Shown here one piece after another: positions 1-9,260 of a stretch of 64,000 bases of DNA (its first letter is position 1; each line of letters begins with the position of its first letter). Made by a program: the position numbers and the translations under genes. Origin of the DNA: Desulfoprunum benzoelyticum (GTDB taxonomy: Bacteria; Desulfobacterota; Desulfobulbia; Desulfobulbales; Desulfocapsaceae). The notes under the pieces are model-generated. The model had not been told where the DNA came from. It worked only from the letters and a program-made list of their open reading frames with translations, and ran no database searches. The stretch covers positions 186,001-250,000 of the forward strand of contig NZ_JACHEO010000002.1 in NCBI RefSeq assembly GCF_014201505.1. The letters are read 5' to 3'.

Positions 1-2
1 GC

Positions 3-542
3 GCCGAGGCGGTTGCCCTCGTTCAGGCGGAACTGACGACCCTTCTCGAGCTGATGAAGTTCCCGTCCCGGGTCGAGGTCGAGGTCCACGGCCTGGCGGT
101 GGTCTGCACCATCCACGGCGAGCACGAGGCGGAGTTGACCGGCCAGGACGGCAAGATTCTCGACAGCCTCCAGTACCTGCTGCGCAAGATCGTGGCCCGC
201 AAGACCGAGGAACGGCTGCGGGTCTCGATCGACGTCGGTGAATTCCGGCAGAAGCGGATCGAGGAACTGCGGGAAAAAGCCCTTGAACTGGCGGCCCTGG
301 TCAAGGAGGACGGCAAGACTCAGACCATCCCCGGCCTCAATCCCTCCGAACGGCGCGAGGTCCACATGGCGCTCCAGGAGGACAAGGAGATCCGCAGCCG
401 CTCCGTCGGCGAGGGCCTGTTCAAGAAAATTCTGATCTACAAGCCGGGCAAGGGCGGCAAGCCCGGCGGCCGCAAAAAGCCGGCCCCGCGGGGACGGAAA
501 GGCCGGGGCAACGGCTCGCCGGCCGATGAGAATGAGAGTTGA
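3..542 (+). CDS. jag: Jag/KhpB RNA-binding protein, 3' part
   Basis: C-terminal part of the Jag (SpoIIIJ-associated, KhpB) RNA-binding protein. The frame is open to the left edge, so the N-terminal Jag_N region lies outside the window. A KH-type segment is visible (LTGQDGKILDSLQYL), followed by an R3H domain with the RxxxH motif in SERREVH. The tail is rich in Gly, Lys and Arg. Family members bind RNA and influence cell division and envelope growth, and are usually encoded after yidC. mnmE follows 59 bases downstream, the usual order near the replication origin. Confidence 0.9.
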   Translation, partial: AEAVALVQAELTTLLELMKFPSRVEVEVHGLAVVCTIHGEHEAELTGQDGKILDSLQYLLRKIVARKTEERLRVSIDVGEFRQKRIEELREKALELAALVKEDGKTQTIPGLNPSERREVHMALQEDKEIRSRSVGEGLFKKILIYKPGKGGKPGGRKKPAPRGRKGRGNGSPADENES

Positions 543-601
543 CCGGCGCGCTCTAACCTGATTTCATCGACTGCCGGTGCCGGTCACCGGTACGTGGTGC
601 C

Positions 602-1993
602 GTGATGCCTGCAGACAGAACCGAGGACACCATCGCCGCCATTTCCACCCCGCCGGGGTCGGGAGGGATCGGCATCATCCGGATCAGCGGCGCCCAGGCC
701 CTGGCGATCCTGCAACGGCTGTTCCAGCCCCATGACCGCGGCTGCCGCTTCCGCAGCCACCACCTTCACTATGGCCATATCGTTCAGCCAGGCGCAGATC
801 GGATTCTCGATGAGGTCCTCGCCGTCTACATGCCGGCCCCCCGCACCTATACCCGCGAGGATGTCGTCGAAATCCACTGCCACGGCAGTTATCTCCTCCT
901 CAGCCGGATCCTCGAGCTGATCCTGGCCGCAGGCGCTCGCCTCGCCGATCCCGGTGAATTCACCAAGCGGGCCTTTCTCAACGGCCGGATCGATCTGACC
1001 CGGGCCGAGGCGGTGATCGATATCCTGGCGGCGAAGACCCGCAAGGGCATCGACCAGGCCCAGGCCCAGCTGGCGGGGGCGCTGTACCAGCGGATCGAGG
1101 CGATCCGCCAGGGGCTGATGCAGATGAAGGCCTATATCGAGGTGGCGATCGATTTCCCCGATGAGGACGCGGAGATCGTCGACCTCGGCGGTCTGCAGCA
1201 GATTCTGGAGCAGCAGGTCGCCCAGCCGCTGCAGAGGTTGATCGCCTCGGCCGACCAGGGGCGGATCCTGCGCGACGGCATCTCGGTGGTCATCGCCGGG
1301 GTCCCCAATGTCGGCAAATCGAGCCTGCTCAACGCCCTGCTGCAGGAGGAGCGGGCGCTGGTGACCGCCATCCCGGGGACGACCCGGGATTCAATCGAAG
1401 AGTACCTCGACATCGAGGGCATTCCGGTGCGGATCATCGATACCGCCGGGATCCGCGATCATGCCGAGGAGGTCGAGGAACTGGGGATCAAGCGGGCGAA
1501 AGTGCTGCTGCAGCAGGCCGACCTCGTGCTGTTCATGGTCGACGGCAGCCGCGACCTGAGCGAGGCCGACCTCCGCCTTCACCGATTGGTGGCGGCCAAG
1601 CCGCTGATCGTCGTGATCAACAAGGCGGATCTGTGTCAGGATGGGGTCAGGGACTTTGCGGCGCAGGGAATCACCGGCGCCGCGGTGTGGATCTCGGCCC
1701 GGCGCCAGACCGGGATCGAGGATCTCAGGCGGGCGATCTTCGCCGCCGTGGTCGGCGGTCGCGACCAGTGGCAGGAGGACGGTTGCGCCCCCAACCTGCG
1801 GCACCGCCAGGCCCTGCTCCGGGCCGAGGCCGCCGGCAACCGCATTGCCGAATCACTGGCGGCAGGCAGCAGCTGCGACCTGATCGCCGTCGATATCCAG
1901 GAATGCCTGGAGCAGCTGGGGGAGATCGTCGGTCTCACCACCGCCGATGACATCCTCGACGTCATCTTCACCCAGTTCTGCCTGGGCAAATAG
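602..1993 (+). CDS. mnmE: tRNA uridine-5-carboxymethylaminomethyl modification GTPase MnmE
   Basis: GTPase that, with MnmG, installs the cmnm5 group on the wobble uridine of certain tRNAs, using a formyl-folate derivative. The 463 residues match the family length. The N-terminal folate-binding domain covers about 1-120. The G domain has the P-loop GVPNVGKS (about 233-240), DTAG (280-283) and NKAD (about 344). The protein ends in the diagnostic CLGK, whose Cys is essential for modification. The start is GTG at 602 or ATG at 605, which cannot be separated. It is preceded by jag and converges on elbB. Confidence 0.97.
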   Translation: MMPADRTEDTIAAISTPPGSGGIGIIRISGAQALAILQRLFQPHDRGCRFRSHHLHYGHIVQPGADRILDEVLAVYMPAPRTYTREDVVEIHCHGSYLLLSRILELILAAGARLADPGEFTKRAFLNGRIDLTRAEAVIDILAAKTRKGIDQAQAQLAGALYQRIEAIRQGLMQMKAYIEVAIDFPDEDAEIVDLGGLQQILEQQVAQPLQRLIASADQGRILRDGISVVIAGVPNVGKSSLLNALLQEERALVTAIPGTTRDSIEEYLDIEGIPVRIIDTAGIRDHAEEVEELGIKRAKVLLQQADLVLFMVDGSRDLSEADLRLHRLVAAKPLIVVINKADLCQDGVRDFAAQGITGAAVWISARRQTGIEDLRRAIFAAVVGGRDQWQEDGCAPNLRHRQALLRAEAAGNRIAESLAAGSSCDLIAVDIQECLEQLGEIVGLTTADDILDVIFTQFCLGK

Positions 1994-2018
1994 CTGCTCC
2001 CGCCGCCTCTTCAAACGC

Positions 2019-2681
2019 TTATTTCTCGATCATCTCCAACAGGGCCAGGACCAGCCGTTCTGCGCCCTCGCCGATCTGGTCCACCCGGGCATCGAGCATA
2101 TAGCATGGCGTCGTGACGACCCGGTTGGCGGTATCGACGGCGATCTCGCCATGGGTGGTGTTCTGGTGGCGGCCCCCCATCCGGGTGATATGGCCCGCCG
2201 TTTGAACGTCGCTGCCGATTGTCACCATGACGTTGGGGAGGAGGCGGGCGAGGATGACCGGGGCGATGCACAGCGCCCCGATCGGCTTCTTTGCCAAGTA
2301 CATCGCCTGGACCGCGGCGGCGACCGACTCATCGACCGTGCACTCGGGGCCGTCAAAGGCGTAGGTGCAGAGGTTCTTCGCCGCCCCGAAGCCGCCGGGC
2401 AGGATCAGGACGTCGTGGGCCTGGGCGTCGAACTGGGCCAGGCTCTTGATGTCGCCCCGGGCGATCCGGGCCGCCTCGATCAGGACGTTGCGCTCCTCCG
2501 CCATCTCCTCGCCGGTGATGTGGTTGAGGACGTGATGCTGTTTCTTGTCCGGGGCATAGCACTGGTAATCGGCCCCATGGCGGTGGATGGCCCACAGGGT
2601 CAGGGTCGCCTCGTGGATCTCGGCTCCGTCCTTGTTGCCGCATCCGGCGAGGATGACGGCGATCGATGGTTTTCTGCTCAT
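2019..2681 (-). CDS. elbB: ElbB-like glyoxalase, DJ-1/PfpI superfamily
   Basis: A 220-residue DJ-1/PfpI superfamily protein matching ElbB (isoprenoid biosynthesis glyoxalase, also called SCRP-27A/YhbL). The start MSRKPSIAVILAGCGNKDG, the central LPGGFGAAKNL and the nucleophile elbow GALCIAPV with Cys138 are all present. The family has weak glyoxalase III activity towards glyoxal; its link to isoprenoids is genetic. It stands alone, convergent with mnmE, with an AAGGAGAA ribosome site just upstream of the ATG. The REP-like repeat island begins behind its promoter. Confidence 0.92.
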   Translation of the reverse strand: MSRKPSIAVILAGCGNKDGAEIHEATLTLWAIHRHGADYQCYAPDKKQHHVLNHITGEEMAEERNVLIEAARIARGDIKSLAQFDAQAHDVLILPGGFGAAKNLCTYAFDGPECTVDESVAAAVQAMYLAKKPIGALCIAPVILARLLPNVMVTIGSDVQTAGHITRMGGRHQNTTHGEIAVDTANRVVTTPCYMLDARVDQIGEGAERLVLALLEMIEK

Positions 2682-2759
2682 GATGGTTCTCCTTCTTCAT
2701 CTGACTCCGGCGGCAATCGGGCCGTCCGGCAGCTTTTGCTTCCTTCTGTTCCTGAACCA

Positions 2760-3690
2760 CTTCTCATTTCTTGCCATCTCGACCTGCGCCTCTGTCATCT
2801 CGACCTTCCCGGTAGGGCGAAAGCCGTTATCCCGTCCCCGCTGTCATTTCGTTTTTTTCTCTCTGTCATTTCGAAGCGAAGCGAGAAATCTCGGTGTTCC
2901 CGTCAGGGCGAAGGTCGCGACGACACTTCCGCGGTCATTTCGAAGCGAAGCGAGAAATCTTTCTTTTCCTGGCCATGAGTCCTGGTCATGCCCTGTTTAA
3001 GATCTCTCCCGTTGGTCGAGATGACAGCGGGGGAAGGTCGAGATGGCCGGGCCAAAAATTGGAAAACAGCCTTGTTCCTGTCATTTCGTTTTCTTCCTCT
3101 GTCGAACATTTTTCTTGTCATTTCGAGCGAAGCGAGAAATCTCGGTGTTCCCGTCAGGGCGAAGGTCGCGACGACGCCCCCGCGGTCATTTCGAAGCGAA
3201 GCGAGAAATCTTTCTTTTCCTGGTCATGAGCCCTGGTCATGCCCTGTTTAAGATCTCTCCCGTTGGTCGAGATGACAGCGGGGGAAGGTCGCGATGGCCG
3301 GGCCAAAAATTGGAAAACAGCCTTGTTCCTGTCATTTCGTTTTCTTCCTCTGTCGAACATTTTTCTTGTCATTTCGAGCGAAGCGAGAAATCTCGGTGTT
3401 CCCGTCAGGGCGAAGGTCGCGACGACACCCCCGCGGTCATTTCGAAGCGAAGCGAGAAATCTTGTTTTTCCTGGTCATGAGTCCTGGTCATGCCCTGTTT
3501 AAGATCTCTCCCGTTGGTCGAGATGACAGCGGGGGAAGGTCGAGATGACAGCGGGGGAAGGTCGAGATGACAGCGGGGGAAGGTCGCGATGACAGCATGG
3601 GAAGGTCGCCATGACAGTGGGCGAAGGTCGCGATGACACCCCTCTCCGGCATTTCTCGCTAACGCTCGACAAAGAGACAGATCGAGATGA
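2760..3690. repeat. REP-like repeat island with 251-bp tandem duplication
   Basis: About 0.9 kb without a credible gene. Two palindromic elements alternate: type A (TCATTTCGAAGCGAAGCGAG followed by AAATCT) and type B (AAGATCTCTCCC, a short loop, then GGTCGAGATGACAG). The block starting at GCGAGAAATCTCGGTGTTCC recurs at 2881, 3132 and 3383, an exact 251-base period with about 2.6 copies. It ends in a 22-base tandem array at about 3518-3640 built on GATGACAGCGGGGGAAGGTC, whose last copies are diverged. Short open frames here run through the repeats on both strands and are not coding. The same elements occur at about 10.2, 43.1, 44.0, 47.9, 52.3, 52.6 and 59.3 kb. Confidence 0.92.
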
Positions 3691-3729
3691 CAAGGGTTGC
3701 AAGGCTTCATCACCACGTTATGCCGCCCT

Positions 3730-6015
3730 TCATTGTGCAGAAGACTCCCACTGCTTCAGCAAACCCTCCGCCTCACCCCGTTCCTTGAACTCCTCCTTCG
3801 TTGCCAGCGCCTTCTGCAGCGTCGCGATCGCCTGCTCCTTGTCGCCTTTGCCGTACTGGGCCTGGGCGAGATGCATGGTGATGACCGGGTCATCGGGGCG
3901 GTTGTCGAGGGCCAGCTGGAACTGGGCGATGGCCAGCGGGTAGGACTGACGCTTCAAGTGGACGAAGCCGAGGGTGTCGGCGATATGCGGCTCGTCGGGC
4001 ATCGCCTGCTTGGCGAGCATCGCCAGGCGCAGGGCCTCGCCGAGATCGCCGTCCTTCTCCGAGGCGATGATCCAGGCGAGATTGTTGTTGGCGGCGGCGG
4101 AATTGGGGTCGAGCGTCAGGACCTTCTTGTACTTGTCCTTGGCCTCCTGGTGCTTGCCCTGGATTTCATACAAAGTGGCGAGCCCCATGTTGGCCGGCAG
4201 CGAATCCGGCTGCTTGGCCAGCAACTGCGACAGCTCCGCCACCGCCTGCTCGGTCTTGCCGAGCGAGGCCATCAGCCGGGCGGTGACGATGTACGGCTGC
4301 GGGTTGTTCGGCGCCAGTTCCTGGGCCTTGTTGAAGGCGGCGATGGCCTCTTCGTTCTTCTTCTGCCGGGCCAGCAGGTCACCGAGCAGCATGTAGTGGC
4401 CGCCGGCCTTGGGGGCCTTGGTGATATGCTCCTGAACGAAGGCCGTGGCCTTGGCCAGATCCTTGTCGGCCGTCAGGGCGGTCAGAAAGGCCAGGGCCCG
4501 CGAGTTGTCGGGAGTGGTCTCGAGAAGGCGGGCGAAGGTCTCTTTGGCCTTGTCCTTGTCCTTCAGGCCGAGGTAGGCGAGACCGAGGTTGCCGAGGAGA
4601 TCGGGATCGTTCGGCACCTGTTTCAGCATGCTCTCGATCAGCGACACCGCCTCCTTGAACTTCTTGTCCTGGGTCAGGGCCTTGGCCAGGATCTTGGCGG
4701 CCGCGAAGTTGCGGGGGTCAAGCCGCAGGGCTATCGTCGCCTCCTTGCCGGCGGTCTCACTCTCACCCTTGATCAGGGCGAGCTGGGCGGCCAGCGCATG
4801 GTAGCGGCTGACGCCGGGACCATTCTGGACCGCCATCCCGATCGACTTCTGGGCCAGTTCACTCTCGCCGAGCCCGAGGTGGGCGACGGCAAGGTAGAAG
4901 TAGGGTTCGGGCCATTTCGGGTAATTGGTCGTCAGCGGCGTCAGGATGTCGACGGCGTCGCGCTTCTTGCCGTCCTTGAGCAGGAACCGGGCCTTAAGCA
5001 GGTTGGCGCCGCCATGGTCGGGATTCTTGGCGAGGATGCCGTCCATGACCGTTTTCGCCTCGTCGGCCTTCTGCCGATCGAACAGCAACTCGGCCAGGGC
5101 CGCCTGGTATTCGACCGTGTCCGGTTTGTCCTTCAGGGCGGCGCGGAGTTCCTGCTCGGCCTCCTCTCCCTGGTTCTGCGACTTGTAGAAATCGACCAGC
5201 ATCAGCTTGAAGCGGACGTTGTCGGGTTCGAGGGCGATCGCCTTCTTGATCTCCGCGATCGCCTTGGCCGGCTCCTTCTTCGACTGGTACATCGACGCCA
5301 TCATCAGATGCGACTGAGGGTCGTCCGGGAACTTCTCCTGGATCGTGGCCAGCAGTTTTTCCGCCTCCTCGTTCATCTTCTGCTGCTGGAACAGAAGGAG
5401 CAGGGTGCGGTAGTTGGCGAGTTTGTCCGGGCCCAGTTCGATCGCCTTCTCGAACATCGCCCGGCATTCCTGCCATTTCTGCTGGGCGCCGTAGATCCGG
5501 CCGCGGATATTGTAGAAGCGGTCGGTCTCGCGCTGCTTGTCCTCAACCTTGGCGACCGCCGCCTCCGCCTCTTCGAAGTTGCCGGCGATCAGCTCGATGT
5601 TGGCGAGCAGGGCCAGGGCATCGGTGTGCTGGGGATCCTTGGCCAGGACCTGGTCGACATATTTGCGGCTCTCGTCCTTGTTGTTGGAGAGCAGCAGGAA
5701 TTCGGCGACCTTGATCGCGGCATCGAGGTTGTTCGGGTCGAGGCCGGCGGTCCGCTGCAACTCGGCGAAGGCATTGCGGGGATCGTTCTGCTGCAGGTAG
5801 AGGAGGCCGAGCTGGTAGCGGGCGTCGGCGAATTTCGGGTCGATCTGGATGGCGTTGCGCAGTTCGATGACCGCGGCGCTGTTCTCTTTCTGCTTGATAT
5901 ATTCCATGGCCTTTTGATAGTGCTTGTCCTTTTTGGCCTCGGGATTGGAGCAGGCGGCAACGGAGAGCAGCAGAATTCCGAGCAGGACAAAGAGCGGGAA
6001 CCGGGGTGATTTCAT
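3730..6015 (-). CDS. prsT: PrsT-like TPR lipoprotein of exosortase/EPS system
   Basis: A 761-residue tetratricopeptide-repeat protein resembling the PEP-CTERM/XrtA system TPR protein PrsT. The chosen ATG at 6015 gives a lipoprotein signal (MKSPRFPLFVLL, lipobox LSVAAC), so it should be lipid-anchored and periplasm-facing. The frame extends to 6078 but that extension would bury the signal. TPR-like helical pairs fill the rest, typified by YQLGLLYLQQNDPRNAFAEL. Such proteins scaffold polysaccharide synthesis or export. It is divergent from the Wza-like export gene at 6273, so the AT-rich gap between them probably holds both promoters. Confidence 0.88.
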   Translation of the reverse strand: MKSPRFPLFVLLGILLLSVAACSNPEAKKDKHYQKAMEYIKQKENSAAVIELRNAIQIDPKFADARYQLGLLYLQQNDPRNAFAELQRTAGLDPNNLDAAIKVAEFLLLSNNKDESRKYVDQVLAKDPQHTDALALLANIELIAGNFEEAEAAVAKVEDKQRETDRFYNIRGRIYGAQQKWQECRAMFEKAIELGPDKLANYRTLLLLFQQQKMNEEAEKLLATIQEKFPDDPQSHLMMASMYQSKKEPAKAIAEIKKAIALEPDNVRFKLMLVDFYKSQNQGEEAEQELRAALKDKPDTVEYQAALAELLFDRQKADEAKTVMDGILAKNPDHGGANLLKARFLLKDGKKRDAVDILTPLTTNYPKWPEPYFYLAVAHLGLGESELAQKSIGMAVQNGPGVSRYHALAAQLALIKGESETAGKEATIALRLDPRNFAAAKILAKALTQDKKFKEAVSLIESMLKQVPNDPDLLGNLGLAYLGLKDKDKAKETFARLLETTPDNSRALAFLTALTADKDLAKATAFVQEHITKAPKAGGHYMLLGDLLARQKKNEEAIAAFNKAQELAPNNPQPYIVTARLMASLGKTEQAVAELSQLLAKQPDSLPANMGLATLYEIQGKHQEAKDKYKKVLTLDPNSAAANNNLAWIIASEKDGDLGEALRLAMLAKQAMPDEPHIADTLGFVHLKRQSYPLAIAQFQLALDNRPDDPVITMHLAQAQYGKGDKEQAIATLQKALATKEEFKERGEAEGLLKQWESSAQ

Positions 6016-6272
6016 AATCTGGGCCTGTGGTGGTGGGTGGATGTGTCGTTTATAGAAAAAATGGCTTGCCAAATGCAATAACAGAAGGCAGATATGACAC
6101 CAGTGTATAAAAAAAACTCACGATTTCAAATTAAAAAGATTATTCTTCCGCCAATGCGATGTGTTTTGCTGGAAAATATTCCGGATATGCGGAATTCACA
6201 AGACGCCAACTGGTATGAATAGGTGAATCAAAAGATTTTTTCCCGCCAACTGAACATGATAAGGAGATCCCG

Positions 6273-6992
6273 ATGAAGAAGATGGCCGCCGTCCTGTTCC
6301 TGATGTTCCTGTCTGCCGTCGTGATGCCGACGATGGTATTCGCCGCCCAGTCGACCGCCGATGTCCCGGCAACCGAAGAACTGAAGGCCAAGGCCCGGGC
6401 CGACATCCTGGCCGGAGCGAAGGAGGGCGCGGCGGGTACCGACTACCTGATCGGCGCCGGCGATATCCTCGGTATCAGTGTCTACGGCGAAGGCGACATG
6501 GCGGTGGCCCCGGTCCAGGGCACGGCGGGGGAAGAAGAGGGCGAAGGGGCCAAGGAAACCGGTAGCGGGGTCCCGGTCAGGATCGACGGCAAGATTTCCC
6601 TCCGCCATGTCGGCGACGTCGAGGCGGCCGGGCTGACCTTGACCCAGCTGGCCGATTACCTGAAAATCGTCTACGCCACGGTGTTTGATGATCCGGTATT
6701 GACCACGGTTTTGGTGCAGAGCAACAGCCAGCGCTATACGGTGATGGGCAAGGTGGCGACGCCGGGGGTCTTCCAGATCACCTATCCTGTCAATATCGTT
6801 CAAGCCGTCGCCCGAAGCGGCGGCTTCACCGAGTGGGCCAACTCGAAGATCACCCTGGTGCGCAAGGATGGCCCCAAGGACAAGCTGTTCGAGGGCAATA
6901 CCTTCAAGTTCGATTATAACGGTTTCATGAAGGGCAAGAATCTGGAACGCAACATCCAGGTGCTGCCCGGCGACACCCTCATCGTTCATTGA
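6273..6992 (+). CDS. Polysaccharide export periplasmic protein (Wza/XrtA-associated)
   Basis: A 239-residue exported protein of the Wza/poly_export family, in the small form seen in exosortase loci. A Sec signal (MKKMAAVLFLMFLSAVVMPT, ending near FAAQ) is followed by the poly_export domain (DYLIGAGDILGISVYGEGDM about 50-69, RIDGKISLRHVGDVEAAG) and an SLBB-like domain (YTVMGKVATPGVFQI, VARSGGFTEWANSKITLVRK). An Asp/Glu/Gly-rich insert (GTAGEEEGEGAKETGSG) separates the motif strands. It would form part of the envelope channel or its periplasmic adaptor. AAGGAG lies 7 bases before the ATG. First gene of a rightward run with the outer-membrane protein, EpsI and exosortase. Confidence 0.9.
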   Translation: MKKMAAVLFLMFLSAVVMPTMVFAAQSTADVPATEELKAKARADILAGAKEGAAGTDYLIGAGDILGISVYGEGDMAVAPVQGTAGEEEGEGAKETGSGVPVRIDGKISLRHVGDVEAAGLTLTQLADYLKIVYATVFDDPVLTTVLVQSNSQRYTVMGKVATPGVFQITYPVNIVQAVARSGGFTEWANSKITLVRKDGPKDKLFEGNTFKFDYNGFMKGKNLERNIQVLPGDTLIVH

Positions 6993-7030
6993 CGCAAGGG
7001 CAACAGAGAACTCTCACCGAGGTGGATAAC

Positions 7031-8557
7031 ATGAAACGATACAGCCTTCCTGTTCTGCTTGTCTTGTTCACCATGTACCCGTCGGTGGATGGCAATGCCG
7101 CCGTGGTTGCCGTGCGGGGAGGACTGAGTACCGGCGTTGACATCTACGACCGAAGTGACAAGGGATCTTCTACGGCTCTCGGGGAAGAGGGAGAGGCGGT
7201 CTCTGCCCTCATTGTCGAGGAAGATGACGAGGATGATTATCAGCGGATTTTTGTCCGGCCGTCGATCGCCATCGACAGGAGCACGGAGCGAAGTTCCCTT
7301 GTTTTCAGCTACCAACCCACCTTGTATTATGACTTCGACAACGAGGACGAGGATGTCAACCACGGTGCTTCCCTGTCTTTCCGGAACCAGATGAGCGAGG
7401 CCTGGACACTGTCGGTGATAGACAGTGTGCTGCAGTCCGACATCGCCGAAGATGTGGCGGTGACGGAGCCGATAGCGGCGACGCCGGAATCAGGGGCAAC
7501 GGCACCACCGACGACCGCCGGGCTGAGTGAGAGCGATCGGATCTCGGACGAAGAGGGGCGACGGAAGTACACAACCAACACCCTGCAGGTTCTGTCCGAT
7601 TACACCTATGGCCAGGGCAGCCTGTTCTCCATGGGGTATGCCTATAATATCCTGAGGAACGACGATGCCGGTGATGATGATTATCAGGATTTTGACCGTC
7701 ATCAGGTCAGTCTTTCGCTGGCTCATCGCTGGAACAGGCTGTGGAGGTCGTCGCTGAGCGGGCAGTATGTGCGTGGACTCTTTGATGAACCTGATCGGGA
7801 TATTGCCGAAACAGCTGCGGAAATACAGACGGTGGACGTACCGGAGGAACCGTCCGAAGATCTCGATGAATACGGAGCTGGAATGGGTGTTTCCTATGAA
7901 GGTATCGTTCATCAACCGTTAAGCCTTGCCTATGGGCTTTCAGCCTCTGATTACGATGACGAAACCCAGAACGACTCCGAGATCCACGACCTGACCTTCG
8001 GCTGGCGTTGGCATCGTTCTCCCCATGTCACCTACAACGCCGGAGCCGGTCCTTCCTATGCGAGGATCGACAGACAGGACGACACCTGGGGCTACAACGG
8101 CGAGATCGGTGCCGATTACGCCATCGAACGCGGCAGGTTCCACATTGCAGTGGAAAAGGGCATGGAGCGTCAAAACTTCAGCGGCGAGGTCGACGAAAAT
8201 GGTCTGATCGATTACTGGGACGGCCGGGCCGATTTTTCCTATCAATTGTTCGAATCGACAAGCGTGGCAGTGTTTGCCGGTTATCGCTACGAAGACCAGG
8301 ACGAGGTCGTCCCGGGAAGCGCAGCGTTACCGCCGCCGCCCGATGCCGCCCAAATGCTGGAAAACGACCTCGTCGAAACGGTGAACAGCCAACGGTTGTA
8401 TGCCGGCTGCTCGGTCAGCTATTCCTTCCGGCAGAAATACAATCTCAATCTCAGCTACCGGTATACCGACCAGACCTCCGATGATCCGGGAGATGAATAC
8501 GAAGCGCATCAGATCATGCTGACACTGTCCTATGCTACGGATTTCTGGCGCTGGTAA
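7031..8557 (+). CDS. Putative outer-membrane beta-barrel protein, exosortase locus
   Basis: A 508-residue exported protein with a Sec signal (MKRYSLPVLLVLFTMYPSVDGNA) and many alternating aromatic/polar strands typical of a beta-barrel (LVFSYQPTLYYDF, SLSLAHRWNRLWRSSLSGQY, YNLNLSYRYTDQ), ending LSYATDFWRW with the terminal aromatic common in outer-membrane proteins. Its position matches the TIGR03016-type PEP-CTERM-system outer-membrane proteins, though I cannot confirm that family by eye. The ATG at 7031 is chosen over 6989 because GAGGT precedes it and a signal peptide follows. It is very acidic, suggesting exposed loops. A role in glycan export is inferred. Confidence 0.75.
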   Translation: MKRYSLPVLLVLFTMYPSVDGNAAVVAVRGGLSTGVDIYDRSDKGSSTALGEEGEAVSALIVEEDDEDDYQRIFVRPSIAIDRSTERSSLVFSYQPTLYYDFDNEDEDVNHGASLSFRNQMSEAWTLSVIDSVLQSDIAEDVAVTEPIAATPESGATAPPTTAGLSESDRISDEEGRRKYTTNTLQVLSDYTYGQGSLFSMGYAYNILRNDDAGDDDYQDFDRHQVSLSLAHRWNRLWRSSLSGQYVRGLFDEPDRDIAETAAEIQTVDVPEEPSEDLDEYGAGMGVSYEGIVHQPLSLAYGLSASDYDDETQNDSEIHDLTFGWRWHRSPHVTYNAGAGPSYARIDRQDDTWGYNGEIGADYAIERGRFHIAVEKGMERQNFSGEVDENGLIDYWDGRADFSYQLFESTSVAVFAGYRYEDQDEVVPGSAALPPPPDAAQMLENDLVETVNSQRLYAGCSVSYSFRQKYNLNLSYRYTDQTSDDPGDEYEAHQIMLTLSYATDFWRW

Positions 8558-8594
8558 TTCGAGCATATATTGGGGGCAATGAGCGGCTATAGCA

Positions 8595-9260
8595 ATGGAT
8601 AACAAAATTTCCACAGTAAGGATTGTCGTTGTTTTTGCCATGTTCGCTCTCACATGGTACTTCCTCCACTCCACTGCAGCAGTTGTTCCGGTAGCGATCA
8701 AAAAACCTCTTGCTTCCTTTCCGCACGTTATCGGCGAATATCGACTCGGCAATTCTTTTCAGTCCTCAGCGGATGTCATCGAGCTGCTCGGCGTCGACGA
8801 TTACATCCAGTACAACTATGTTTCTGCCGCCGGAGAGCGGATCAATTTGTATGTCGGTTATTATCAGGCCGTTGGCGTTCACGGAGGCTATCATTCACCC
8901 AAAAATTGCATACCGGGTGGCGGCTGGGGGATCGACAAGGTCAAAACTGTGGAGCTCGAAAAGGGCATCGAAGGAAGGTCTCGAGCGACTGTTTCCGAGA
9001 TGGTTATCCGCAATGGTGCGGAATACCAGGTGGTGCTGTACTGGTACCAGAACAGGGGCCGGATTATCGCTTCTGAATATTGGGAGAAAATCTACCAGGT
9101 GCTGGATGCCCTGTTGATGAGACGGCGGGACGGGACGTTTGTCCGGATCATGGCCTATGCCCCGAATGGCGATATTGCCGCTGCTGAGGCCAAGGTGAAA
9201 AAGTTTGCTGAGCACGTCATCCCGTTGCTTGAACATCACCTGCCGGGAGCGAGGATATGA
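8595..9260 (+). CDS. epsI: EpsI family exosortase-associated protein
   Basis: A 221-residue EpsI-family protein with an N-terminal membrane anchor (about 8-26) and the hallmark GVHGGYHSPKNCIPGGGW at about 94-111, including the conserved Cys105. In many XrtA proteins this domain is fused to the exosortase C terminus; here it is a separate gene lying before the exosortase. Its stop overlaps the next start in ATGATGA, indicating translational coupling. The biochemical role of EpsI is unsettled; it is needed for exopolysaccharide in some bacteria. Confidence 0.9.
   Translation: MDNKISTVRIVVVFAMFALTWYFLHSTAAVVPVAIKKPLASFPHVIGEYRLGNSFQSSADVIELLGVDDYIQYNYVSAAGERINLYVGYYQAVGVHGGYHSPKNCIPGGGWGIDKVKTVELEKGIEGRSRATVSEMVIRNGAEYQVVLYWYQNRGRIIASEYWEKIYQVLDALLMRRRDGTFVRIMAYAPNGDIAAAEAKVKKFAEHVIPLLEHHLPGARI

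Noticed and set aside
2860-3560. Possible CRISPR array
   Set aside because: The repeats are palindromic REP-like units in long tandem duplications, with no unique spacers of constant length and no cas genes.
3697-6009. 770-codon open frame on the plus strand
   Set aside because: It is antisense to the TPR lipoprotein gene; its Leu/Gly/Arg-rich translation is the typical GC-rich shadow and matches no family.
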